Assembly: GCF_000331775.1 (NCBI RefSeq) | Contig: NZ_CAPJ01000480.1 | Location: forward strand, 1-31,716 | Reading direction: 5' to 3' | Source: Xanthomonas translucens pv. translucens DSM 18974 | GTDB taxonomy: Bacteria > Pseudomonadota > Gammaproteobacteria > Xanthomonadales > Xanthomonadaceae | DNA length: 31,716 nt | Part shown: positions 9,863 to 15,790 of the stretch, one piece after another | How the letters are laid out: each line of letters opens with the position of its first letter | Position numbering within the stretch: position 1 is the first letter of the stretch | Position numbers and translations under genes: made by a program | The notes under the pieces: model-generated | Told to the model about the DNA's origin: nothing | The model's input: the letters and a program-made list of their open reading frames with translations, nothing else | Databases searched by the model: none

Positions 9863-10052
9863 CGCCCTGAGCATAAGTGCTGATGGGTGTTGGAAAAAAG
9901 TCCGCACTTTTGCGGAACCCTTCGGAGACGCAATCGAATTGGGCTGCCGCGGACCTGTAGTGAGCGGAAGAGGTTGGTTTTTTTCTTGTAAATCAATGAC
10001 TTGTTTTGTTGCGCGAACCTGCCCGGCTTTCCCCGGTCGCTTGCGGTTCGCG
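9863..10052 (-). promoter_or_regulatory. CRISPR leader between cas2 and the first repeat
   Basis: This is a 190-bp non-coding stretch between the cas2 stop and the leader-proximal repeat. Read on the minus strand it contains an A/T-rich block (about 9974-10000, TGATTTACAAGAAAAAAACC), which is out of character for this GC-rich genome and typical of leaders that carry the array promoter and the spacer-integration signals. A short hairpin followed by six T residues lies nearer the array (9894-9916). Just before the repeat, TTATGC (about 9873-9878) could be a -10 element, but I cannot fix the promoter. Confidence 0.75.
9894..9916 (-). terminator. Terminator-like hairpin inside the leader
   Basis: On the minus strand TCCGCA-AAAG-TGCGGA (9916-9901) is followed by CTTTTTT (9900-9894). 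The six-bp stem with a T-run is a modest intrinsic-terminator candidate. It sits 31 nt before the first repeat, so it could end the cas operon transcript or attenuate array transcription. Confidence 0.45.
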
Positions 10053-10343
10053 TCAGAAGATCAGTGGGCCTTTGAGGTCCAGGCTGGGCTTGGCGCCGAC
10101 GTGCTCCACGCGGGCTTCCCATTTCGCGCCGAGCTGATAGAAGCGCAGGCTGTCGACGCCTGGATCGATCAGGTCGCATAAGCGCTGCCGCAATGCGGCC
10201 CATTGTGCAGGGTCCACCTCGATTTCGAAGACCGAGAATTGCACGCGTTGGCCGAGATCACGGCAGGCTTTAGCGACTTTGCGCAGTCGCTTTTCGCCGC
10301 CGGGGGAACTCGTGCTGACATCGTAGCTGACCAGAACCATCAT
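10053..10343 (-). CDS. cas2: CRISPR-associated endoribonuclease-fold protein Cas2 (I-C)
   Basis: This is a 96-residue ferredoxin-like protein that forms the central dimer of the Cas1-Cas2 integrase. It opens MVLVSYDVST with the conserved first-strand Asp of the family, continues GEKRLRKVAKACRDLGQRVQFSVFEIEVDP, and ends with the I-C type tail LDLKGPLIF. Two adjacent Met codons (10343 and 10340) can start it, and I give the first. It begins 15 nt after the cas1 stop, is the last gene of the cas operon, and is followed directly by the leader. Confidence 0.95.
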   Translation of the reverse strand: MMVLVSYDVSTSSPGGEKRLRKVAKACRDLGQRVQFSVFEIEVDPAQWAALRQRLCDLIDPGVDSLRFYQLGAKWEARVEHVGAKPSLDLKGPLIF

Positions 10344-10358
10344 GGCGCGGCGGCCTTT

Positions 10359-11393
10359 TCATTTCCAGAAGAAGGGGGGATAGCCATCCAGGTCGCCGCG
10401 CAGGTGTCGGGCCAGCAGTTGGGCCTGGACGAAGGGCAGCAAGCCGATATCCACCTTCTCGCCGAGGAAGGCGTGCTGGAGTTGTTCGCGCTTGCGTTCC
10501 TGGTAGGCCACCAGAACGGTCTTGCGGGCATCGTCCTTCAGCAGGACGGCACCGCTGTCGAAGGTCTGGAAGTCGCGTTCGTTCAACTGGCGACGATTGA
10601 TCAGCGACAACGCCAGGCGCTCGCCGAGCAACGGCCTGAACTCTTCGGCCAGGTCGAGGGCCAGGCTGGGCCGCCCAGGGCGGTCCCTGTGCAGGAAGCC
10701 GACTGCCGGATCCAGGCCGACTGTTTCCAGGGCGGAACGGCAATCGTGGGTGAGCAGGGTATAGAGGAAAGAGAGCAGGGCATTGAATGCGTCGCGCGGC
10801 GGACGGCGGTTGCGGCCGCCGAAGCGCAGCACCGGTGCGTCGGCACGGACGAGTTGGTCGAACACGCCGAAATAGGATTGGGCGGCCTCGCCTTCCAGGC
10901 CGCGCAACACGTCCACGCTGGTCTCGCCAAGGATGCGTTGCGGGATGCGCTTGAGCCGCTTGAGCGCGTGCTGAAAGGCGCTCACGTCGGTGAGTCGGTC
11001 GCCATGGTCGCGCCAGCCGCGGGCCAGCACAGCGCGCTGGTTGTGGATCTTTCCCGCCAGCAGGTTGCGGACGACGGCGGCGCAACGCGCAGGGTCGTCG
11101 CTGCGGCGGTACTGTTCTCGCCGCAACAGCACGTTGCCGGAAACGGGGCCTTCGACGCGCGCCAGGAAGCGTCCCTGTGGCGTCAGGTAGCAGATGCTGA
11201 TGCCTTGTTCGGAACAAAAGCCCAGCAGCTGCGGCGATACCGCGACCCGGCCAATGCACACCAGGCTTTCCAGCATGTGCACGGGGAGTCGGGCGCGTTC
11301 CTGCCGCTCGACCTCCATCACGATGTTGGCGCCGTCCTTGCGCAGCCAGGCGCCGTCGGTGGTGGCGTAAAGGGTGTTGAGTTGGCGCCGCAT
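10359..11393 (-). CDS. cas1: CRISPR integrase Cas1 (I-C)
   Basis: This metal-dependent integrase inserts new spacers at the leader end together with Cas2. Its length is 344 residues, as usual for I-C. The metal ligands are visible as Glu169 in LEGEAAQSYF, His235 in VGFLHRDRPGRPSLALDL, and Asp247/Glu250 in LDLAEEFRPL. The start MRRQLNTLYATT at ATG 11393 lies two bases after the cas4 stop, and the end of cas4 supplies the SD (GAGGAGG). That makes translational coupling likely. The frame is open further upstream, but that segment overlaps cas4 and is not Cas1-like. Confidence 0.97.
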   Translation of the reverse strand: MRRQLNTLYATTDGAWLRKDGANIVMEVERQERARLPVHMLESLVCIGRVAVSPQLLGFCSEQGISICYLTPQGRFLARVEGPVSGNVLLRREQYRRSDDPARCAAVVRNLLAGKIHNQRAVLARGWRDHGDRLTDVSAFQHALKRLKRIPQRILGETSVDVLRGLEGEAAQSYFGVFDQLVRADAPVLRFGGRNRRPPRDAFNALLSFLYTLLTHDCRSALETVGLDPAVGFLHRDRPGRPSLALDLAEEFRPLLGERLALSLINRRQLNERDFQTFDSGAVLLKDDARKTVLVAYQERKREQLQHAFLGEKVDIGLLPFVQAQLLARHLRGDLDGYPPFFWK

Positions 11394-11395
11394 CG

Positions 11396-12028
11396 TCACT
11401 CCTCCTCGGCTTCGAGCTGCTGGCGCAGCCAACCTTCGACGCTGCCGCGGCCGAGCAGTTGCGGCTGGCACAGGTCGATCAACGAACAGGCATCGCAGCG
11501 TCGCGCTTCGTAGCGCGCGCTCGGCGTGGTGCCGGAAGACAGCATTGCGCGGGTTTCGGAAATGGTGCGATGGGTCAGTTCGCGCAGCGCCGGGTCGAAG
11601 GCGACATCCTTGCGCCGCCGCGTCTGCCCGTAGAAGAGGGCGCCGGCGGCGACGGGATGGCCGAGCATGTGCTCAAGGCACAAGCCCTGCGCACACAGCT
11701 GCACCTCGTCTGCGCGGTGCGCCTTCGGCCGGCCGCGTTTGTATTCAACCGGGAAGGCGAATTCGCCGTCGCCGTCGCGATGGAATTCGACCACGTCGGC
11801 TTTTCCGGTGATGCCTAGTTCCAGCGCCAGCAACGGCATCGCGGTGACCGTGCGCACGCCGCGCCGACGCTCGGTCTGTGGCGCATCGGCGCGCTGGTGC
11901 AGCAGCCGGCCCTCGGCGGTTTGTCGGTTCTCCGCCCATTGCCGTTCCACATGGATCAGCGCGCACTGGCGCGGGCAATACAGGTAGTGTTGGAGGGCGG
12001 AGAGCGGGATCAGGTCTTCGTCGTCCAT
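11396..12028 (-). CDS. cas4: CRISPR exonuclease Cas4 (I-C)
   Basis: This is a 210-residue RecB-family nuclease with an Fe-S cluster that trims prespacers and helps set PAM and orientation. Cluster cysteines are visible at the N-terminus (YCPRQC, Cys18/22) and near the C-terminus (RRCDACSLIDLC, Cys178, 181, 187). The nuclease core shows GKADVVEF (motif Asp), PVEYKRG (Glu-X-Lys) and QLCAQGLCLE (QhxxY-like). ATG 12028 gives the family start LIPLSALQHYLYCPRQC. It lies 22 nt after cas7c in the operon and almost abuts cas1. Confidence 0.96.
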   Translation of the reverse strand: MDDEDLIPLSALQHYLYCPRQCALIHVERQWAENRQTAEGRLLHQRADAPQTERRRGVRTVTAMPLLALELGITGKADVVEFHRDGDGEFAFPVEYKRGRPKAHRADEVQLCAQGLCLEHMLGHPVAAGALFYGQTRRRKDVAFDPALRELTHRTISETRAMLSSGTTPSARYEARRCDACSLIDLCQPQLLGRGSVEGWLRQQLEAEEE

Positions 12029-12050
12029 GGTTCCCGCTCTCCTGCGGCGG

Positions 12051-12917
12051 TCAGAACAGTTCGGTGACGGTGATGCCGGTGGGCAGGTCGCGATCGATCA
12101 CCACGCGGTAGTCGGAGAAGCCGCGTGCCGGCCCGTTGTCGGCACTCTCGACGCGTTCGACCTTGACCTTGTCGAACAGCACATGCGCCGGAGCATTGCC
12201 CATAGGATGCTCGTGTTCGAACACGATCAGCTTGCGCGCGGCCATTTCGCCGCGGGCGGCCGAGCGATCGTGCTCGAACAGGTTGGTCAGCGCGCGCCAC
12301 AGCAGTTGCAGGTCGTCTTCGGAGAACCCGGTACGCTCGGCCAGCTTGGCTGAGACGAAGCCATGGGCGCGGTACAGGCCGTAGGGCAGGATGTGCTTGC
12401 GGCCCATGGTGCGCTCCTTCTCCAGGTCCTTCTCGTTGGTCACTGCCACGCGGGTGATCGACACCTCCAGCGGCAGCACCGGCTCGACCGAACTGGCGAA
12501 GGCCAGCTGCACCGGGCCGCGCACCTGGCCGGTATTGACCTCGGTGGTCATGACCGCGCCGAAGGCGCGCACGTCGAAGAAGTTCTTGCACATCCAGGCG
12601 GTCAGTTCGCGCGCCTTGGCCTCGTCCTTGGGCAATTTCTTGGCTTCATGTTCGATGCCGAGCGCGGCATAGGCCTGCTTGTGCTGGTTGTTCAGCACCG
12701 ACTTTTCCTGCATGTAGATCGTGTAGCCAGGCGCGTGCTCCTTCTCCAGCGCGACGTAGTTGCGGATCTTGCGCTTGAGCGCCACGTCGGTGACCAGGCC
12801 GCGATTGGTTTCCGGATCCAGCCGCGGCAGGTTGCCGGCGTCGGGGTCGCCGTTGGGGTTGCCGTTGGTCACATCGAACAGATAGACGAACTCGTAGCGG
12901 TGGGCGATGGCGCTCAT
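12051..12917 (-). CDS. cas7c: Cascade backbone protein Cas7c (Csd2)
   Basis: This is a 288-residue RRM-fold protein that polymerises along the crRNA spacer in the I-C Cascade. The Csd2 signature is clear: [50 protein letters not shown] at the N-terminus, then [11 protein letters not shown] and [18 protein letters not shown], and a [19 protein letters not shown] block. The ATG at 12917-12915 overlaps the cas8c stop in an ATGA (4-nt) junction, so translation is probably coupled. The open frame continues some 480 nt upstream but only as a shadow of cas8c. Confidence 0.97.
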   Translation of the reverse strand: MSAIAHRYEFVYLFDVTNGNPNGDPDAGNLPRLDPETNRGLVTDVALKRKIRNYVALEKEHAPGYTIYMQEKSVLNNQHKQAYAALGIEHEAKKLPKDEAKARELTAWMCKNFFDVRAFGAVMTTEVNTGQVRGPVQLAFASSVEPVLPLEVSITRVAVTNEKDLEKERTMGRKHILPYGLYRAHGFVSAKLAERTGFSEDDLQLLWRALTNLFEHDRSAARGEMAARKLIVFEHEHPMGNAPAHVLFDKVKVERVESADNGPARGFSDYRVVIDRDLPTGITVTELF

Positions 12918-13321
12918 GCGTTCTCTCCTTCGGAAGCGGTGTCGGGGGCGTCCTTGCCGTCGTTGCGGACGAAGCGCGCCTGGGTCTGGTGGTAATAGCC
13001 GATCGCGAAACGGCCCTGCTCTTCGATCGGTAGCGTACGGGGGAAGCTGGTAGGAAGCGCGTCGATGATCTGGCCGATCTCCTTTTCCAGATTCACCGCC
13101 AAACCCGCTTTGTCCTTGCGCAGCTTGCCGAAATGGTTCTGCGCGCTGCGTAGCAGGACCGGGAAGATACTGGCTGGAGTCGCCGAGGCGGCGCCGTAGT
13201 AGCGGTCGCGAATGGTGGCATTGATCTGGCTGCCGAGCGCTGCGCGTTGCAGGTTTTCCAGTGACGAGAACAATCGTCCCAGCAAGTAGCCGGGATCGGT
13301 ATTGGCAGTATCGAGACTCAC
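12914..13321 (-). CDS. cas11c: Internal translation product Cas11c within cas8c (predicted)
   Basis: In I-C systems the small subunit Cas11c is known to be made from an internal start inside cas8c. Here codon 479 of cas8c is GTG (13321-13319), preceded by a good SD, AAGGGAGA (13336-13329), with 8 nt between GGGAG and the GTG. The product would be 135 residues, in frame with cas8c: [21 protein letters not shown] and on to the shared C-terminus. The [14 protein letters not shown] opening and helical character fit Cas11c. The family behaviour is established; use of this particular GTG is inferred from the SD. Confidence 0.75.
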   Translation of the reverse strand: MSLDTANTDPGYLLGRLFSSLENLQRAALGSQINATIRDRYYGAASATPASIFPVLLRSAQNHFGKLRKDKAGLAVNLEKEIGQIIDALPTSFPRTLPIEEQGRFAIGYYHQTQARFVRNDGKDAPDTASEGENA

Positions 13322-14755
13322 GGGTGGTTCTCCCTTGGTGGATGACAGTCCTTGTTGCGTATCCAAACGTGCGTCGCGCGCCAGTACGGCCCGGCACAAG
13401 GCCACACGCAGCGGATTGAGCTGCCCATCGGCGCGGAAGCGCATGACGATGGCGCCCAACAGGCTGCGCGGATAGCGCGTGCCGGCGAGGATCGCCCGCG
13501 TCAGCTCACCGGCCAGCAGCGGCGAGACGTCCTCGGCCTTGGGCTTGCCGTGCTCTCCGTAGACCGGCGCGGTCTGCAGGGCGAGGAACTGCGGCATTGG
13601 CGGGCGTTTCCAGGCTGGTGGTTGCAGGGCGAGGTCGTGATAGTGGTCGGCCAGGCGGCGCGCGAAGCCGGCCAGCGTCTGCGTTTCCCAAAAGCGGATC
13701 GACAAGCGCGAGGCGTTCGGAGCCAGGCCCAGTACGAAGATGCGGGCTTCGTCGTCCAGCGTGGCGTCCACTTCTCGCAGCGGTCGCGCTTGTCGCACCT
13801 GCTCCAGTGCGAGCTGCAGGCGCTGGGTGGCCTGGCCGTCGGCGATTCCAGGGTCGTCGGCTTCGCCGCCACGTAGGAAATCGGCGATCAGGTCCTCGGC
13901 ACCATCGGCCTGCGCGGTCGTCTTCGCCTGCGCCCAGAACACCACCGTGGCATCGCCGATCTGCACACGTTGGCGATTGCGTGGGTCGCGGCGTAACAGG
14001 TGGTTGAGCGCGGTGGTGTAGGCGAAAGCGGCCTGTTCGGAGATTGGGGCGTTCTCGCCCTGGCACTTGCCGTAGGAGGTGAAGGCGTCGAGATTGAACG
14101 AGACGATCGATGCGCCGGAACTCTGCGCGCCGTTCACTCCCTTGATCGCTGGGTGCAGTCGTGCCAGCGGCGCGCGTTCGCCGCTGACCAAGCAGATGCC
14201 GGATGCGCCATCGGCACCTTGGCCTTGCTGCCGTTCCCAAGCAGTGCGCGCGGCAGCGCGTTGATGCAGATAGCCGGTGTCGCCATCCAGGCGGAACACC
14301 ATGTTGGAATCCAGTAGTGCCTCGCCGTGCTGGGCGAAGTGCGGGTGTTCCGGAAACTGTGTGGGGGACCACGTGTCGATGAAAGCGAGTAGTGCCAGCA
14401 AGCCGGGATCGTCGCTGCCGGCCAGCGCCTGTTGGTGCAGCGCTTTGAACGCTGCGTGCTCCTGCTCGCTACGCTTGCTGCTGCCGCTGACCCCGAGCGC
14501 GTAGCTGGTTTTGTCCCACAGGAAGTTGGACTTGACCGCGACGGTACGCTTTTCTGGCTGCGGCACGCTCAATGCCTTGGCGATCCGCTTCTTGCCGTCG
14601 TAGTCGTGTTCGTCCTCCACGTCCACTATGCTGCCGTCGGCGGTCAGCACGATCGCGTAGCCGATCTTCTCCTGGCTATAGCCTGGCGCGGCGATGCCCG
14701 ATGTCGGATCGTCCAGTAGCCGTTGGTAGTAGTCGGCGAGCGCGGACAGGATCAT
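12914..14755 (-). CDS. cas8c: Cascade large subunit Cas8c (Csd1)
   Basis: This is the 613-residue large subunit that reads the PAM and recruits Cas3. The start [27 protein letters not shown] is the Csd1 family opening. Further Csd1-like blocks are [54 protein letters not shown] and [31 protein letters not shown]. The C-terminal part (from about residue 479) is the Cas11c-like helical region and has its own start signals. ATG 14755 overlaps the cas5c stop by 4 nt (ATGA), and the stop overlaps the cas7c start in the same way. The open frame further upstream overlaps cas5c and is not real. Confidence 0.96.
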   Translation of the reverse strand: MILSALADYYQRLLDDPTSGIAAPGYSQEKIGYAIVLTADGSIVDVEDEHDYDGKKRIAKALSVPQPEKRTVAVKSNFLWDKTSYALGVSGSSKRSEQEHAAFKALHQQALAGSDDPGLLALLAFIDTWSPTQFPEHPHFAQHGEALLDSNMVFRLDGDTGYLHQRAAARTAWERQQGQGADGASGICLVSGERAPLARLHPAIKGVNGAQSSGASIVSFNLDAFTSYGKCQGENAPISEQAAFAYTTALNHLLRRDPRNRQRVQIGDATVVFWAQAKTTAQADGAEDLIADFLRGGEADDPGIADGQATQRLQLALEQVRQARPLREVDATLDDEARIFVLGLAPNASRLSIRFWETQTLAGFARRLADHYHDLALQPPAWKRPPMPQFLALQTAPVYGEHGKPKAEDVSPLLAGELTRAILAGTRYPRSLLGAIVMRFRADGQLNPLRVALCRAVLARDARLDTQQGLSSTKGEPPVSLDTANTDPGYLLGRLFSSLENLQRAALGSQINATIRDRYYGAASATPASIFPVLLRSAQNHFGKLRKDKAGLAVNLEKEIGQIIDALPTSFPRTLPIEEQGRFAIGYYHQTQARFVRNDGKDAPDTASEGENA

Positions 14756-15426
14756 GCGCGCACCCTGCCGTCTTCCGGCGCTGGTACTTCGACGCGCCCA
14801 TCGACCATGCGTGCGCGGAAGAAACGCGGCGTCATACCGTCGGCGAAGTCGATGTCGTGCAGCATCCAGCCCAGGTCGCGTTCGCCGGCCAGCGCGGGGT
14901 CTGTGGCCGGCACGGCAGCGTCGTGCTCGATCAGTGCGAAACTGGCGGGGAACTCGCGCGTGCCCAGGCATGGCGCCTGGAAGCACTGCCCGCGCTGTGC
15001 GCGGCGGTTGAAGATGTCCAGGTGCTTGCCGACGTTGTCGTCGGCGCCGGCCTTGTCGGTCAGCTCGAAGTGTGCGGTGATCACGTAGCCCACGTCGCGC
15101 AGGAGGGTGGCGGCGCGTTGCTGGCGGTCTTCCTCGACGTAGCTGACCAGCGTATCGGTGCGCCCGGCCTTGATCGCTTTGCTCACGCTGGCTGCCGACA
15201 GCTTGCCACCGACCTCGTTGCGGCGGATCGACTCGAAGCGGATCGGCTTGAGTACCTGGATGCCGTCTACCACCCAGCGGATCGCCGGCTTCCAGTGGAT
15301 GGCTTCCAGGATGCCGCGCGCTGCCGACGGCGTGATGATGTCGTATGAGACCCGCTCTACCTTCATCTCCGGGCGCGTGAACAGCGCCCGCTCGCCCCAG
15401 ATGTGGAGCCTGATGCCGTAACTCAT
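14752..15426 (-). CDS. cas5c: Cas5c, Cascade subunit and pre-crRNA endoribonuclease
   Basis: In I-C systems there is no Cas6, and Cas5c cuts the repeat 3' of its hairpin and then caps the crRNA 5' handle. The protein has 224 residues. It shows the family opening YGIRLHIWGERALFTRPEMKVERVSYDIITPSAARGILEAI, with Tyr28 near the position of the catalytic tyrosine, and the Lys-His pair in NVGKHLDIFNRR (Lys134-His135), matching the catalytic Lys-His of characterised Cas5c/d. ATG 15426 (MSYGIRLHIWG) is chosen over an upstream GTG/ATG in frame that would add 17 poor residues. No Cas6 is present in the locus, which agrees with this role. It is the first gene of the cas5-8-7-4-1-2 run, and its stop overlaps the cas8c start by 4 nt. 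Confidence 0.96.
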   Translation of the reverse strand: MSYGIRLHIWGERALFTRPEMKVERVSYDIITPSAARGILEAIHWKPAIRWVVDGIQVLKPIRFESIRRNEVGGKLSAASVSKAIKAGRTDTLVSYVEEDRQQRAATLLRDVGYVITAHFELTDKAGADDNVGKHLDIFNRRAQRGQCFQAPCLGTREFPASFALIEHDAAVPATDPALAGERDLGWMLHDIDFADGMTPRFFRARMVDGRVEVPAPEDGRVRA

Positions 15427-15465
15427 CCTTGTTCCCCCGCCCGTAAGTGCGTGATTCCACGGAAT

Positions 15466-15488
15466 GCCCCTCTCCAATGGAGAGGGGC
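15466..15488. other. Perfect 10-bp hairpin 40 nt upstream of cas5c
   Basis: GCCCCTCTCC (15466-15475), loop AAT, GGAGAGGGGC (15479-15488). On the minus (cas) strand it follows the second pseudo-repeat of the mini-CRISPR directly and is followed by ATTCC, so it lacks a T-run there. On the plus strand it is followed by GTTTTC, a poor terminator. It may form the 3' end or a stabiliser of the mini-CRISPR RNA, or a 5'UTR structure of cas5c. Confidence 0.7.
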
Positions 15489-15540
15489 GTTTTCAATCCA
15501 GTTGCACTACATTAGTTTCAATCCACGCTCTCTTAGAACA
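15489..15540 (-). ncRNA. Mini-CRISPR, candidate CreR/CreA-like cas-regulating guide RNA
   Basis: Read on the minus strand, a first pseudo-repeat (15540-15515) ends in GCGTGGATTGAAAC, 14 nt identical to the array repeat and including the whole 11-nt crRNA 5' handle. Its upstream half differs in sequence but can still fold UGUUCU-AAG-AGAGCG (15540-15526) at the place of the normal repeat stem. Then comes a 14-nt pseudo-spacer, TAATGTAGTGCAAC (15514-15501), and a second pseudo-repeat reduced to TGGATTGAAA (15500-15491). The guide reading TAATGTAGTGCAACTGG matches 15751-15767 at positions 1-5 and 9-17, directly after TTC (15748-15750). Partial pairing is typical of Cre-type guides, which repress instead of triggering cleavage. 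That it is transcribed and processed is inferred. Confidence 0.7.
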
Positions 15541-15700
15541 TCTTTATCAATATTTGTCCTAGCCACGGTGATCCAGCTACCAGGGCAGTGAGAACGACAA
15601 TTACCCAAGGCCAGATCGCAGGTTTCTCGCTGCCTTTTATGTCCAATCTCAAGCTGACCGAGTAATTTGATTCGGCTTCTTCCTTTTGCGATTTAGACAC
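15533..15700 (-). CDS. Small hydrophobic protein between cas3 and cas5c (possible toxin partner)
   Basis: This is a 55-codon ORF from GTG 15700 with AGGCGG (15712-15707) 6 nt upstream. An in-frame TTG at 15763 is possible but lies upstream of the likely transcription start. The N-terminal half is polar (SKSQKEEAESNYSVSLRLDIKG). The C-terminal half is one hydrophobic segment, AIWPWVIVVLTALVAGSPWL, ending GQILIKMF, so it is a single-span membrane protein candidate. Base composition and codons (AAA, TTA-type, ATA, TTG) are richer in A/T than the neighbours, which suggests foreign origin. Its TAA (15535-15533) lies inside the first pseudo-repeat of the mini-CRISPR. I do not recognise a family. 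By position it could be the toxic partner of a Cre-type module, or only a small leader ORF. Confidence 0.5.
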   Translation of the reverse strand: MSKSQKEEAESNYSVSLRLDIKGSEKPAIWPWVIVVLTALVAGSPWLGQILIKMF

Positions 15701-15736
15701 GGTTGGCCGCCTGCTTAGCGTTTTGGGCCACTCAAG

Positions 15737-15767
15737 ACTATACGAGCTTCTAATGAGTTGCAACTGG
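15737..15767 (-). promoter_or_regulatory. Candidate promoter overlapped by the mini-CRISPR target site
   Basis: On the minus strand TTGCAA (15763-15758) and TATAGT (15742-15737), 15 bp apart, form a plausible sigma70 promoter for the small ORF and possibly cas5c onward. On the plus strand TTC (15748-15750) is followed by a 17-nt site (15751-15767) that matches the mini-CRISPR guide at 14 positions and covers the -35 box. Binding of Cascade here should block the promoter. The 15-bp spacing is short, so the promoter itself is moderately supported. Confidence 0.55.
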
Positions 15768-15790
15768 CAATTTTTACTTCGGGGTGACAG

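Noticed and set aside
10203..11513. A 436-codon plus-strand ORF opposite cas1
   Set aside because: It is antisense to Cas1 with intact catalytic residues. There is no recognisable domain, and the composition is shadow-like.
15466..15488. Intrinsic terminator ending the small ORF/mini-CRISPR transcript
   Set aside because: The stem is perfect but no T-run follows on the minus strand, so I list it as a hairpin of unknown role and not as a terminator.
15533..15763. A 76-codon version of the small ORF starting at TTG 15763
   Set aside because: The TTG lies within the candidate -35 box and has no SD, whereas GTG 15700 has AGGCGG at good spacing downstream of the promoter.
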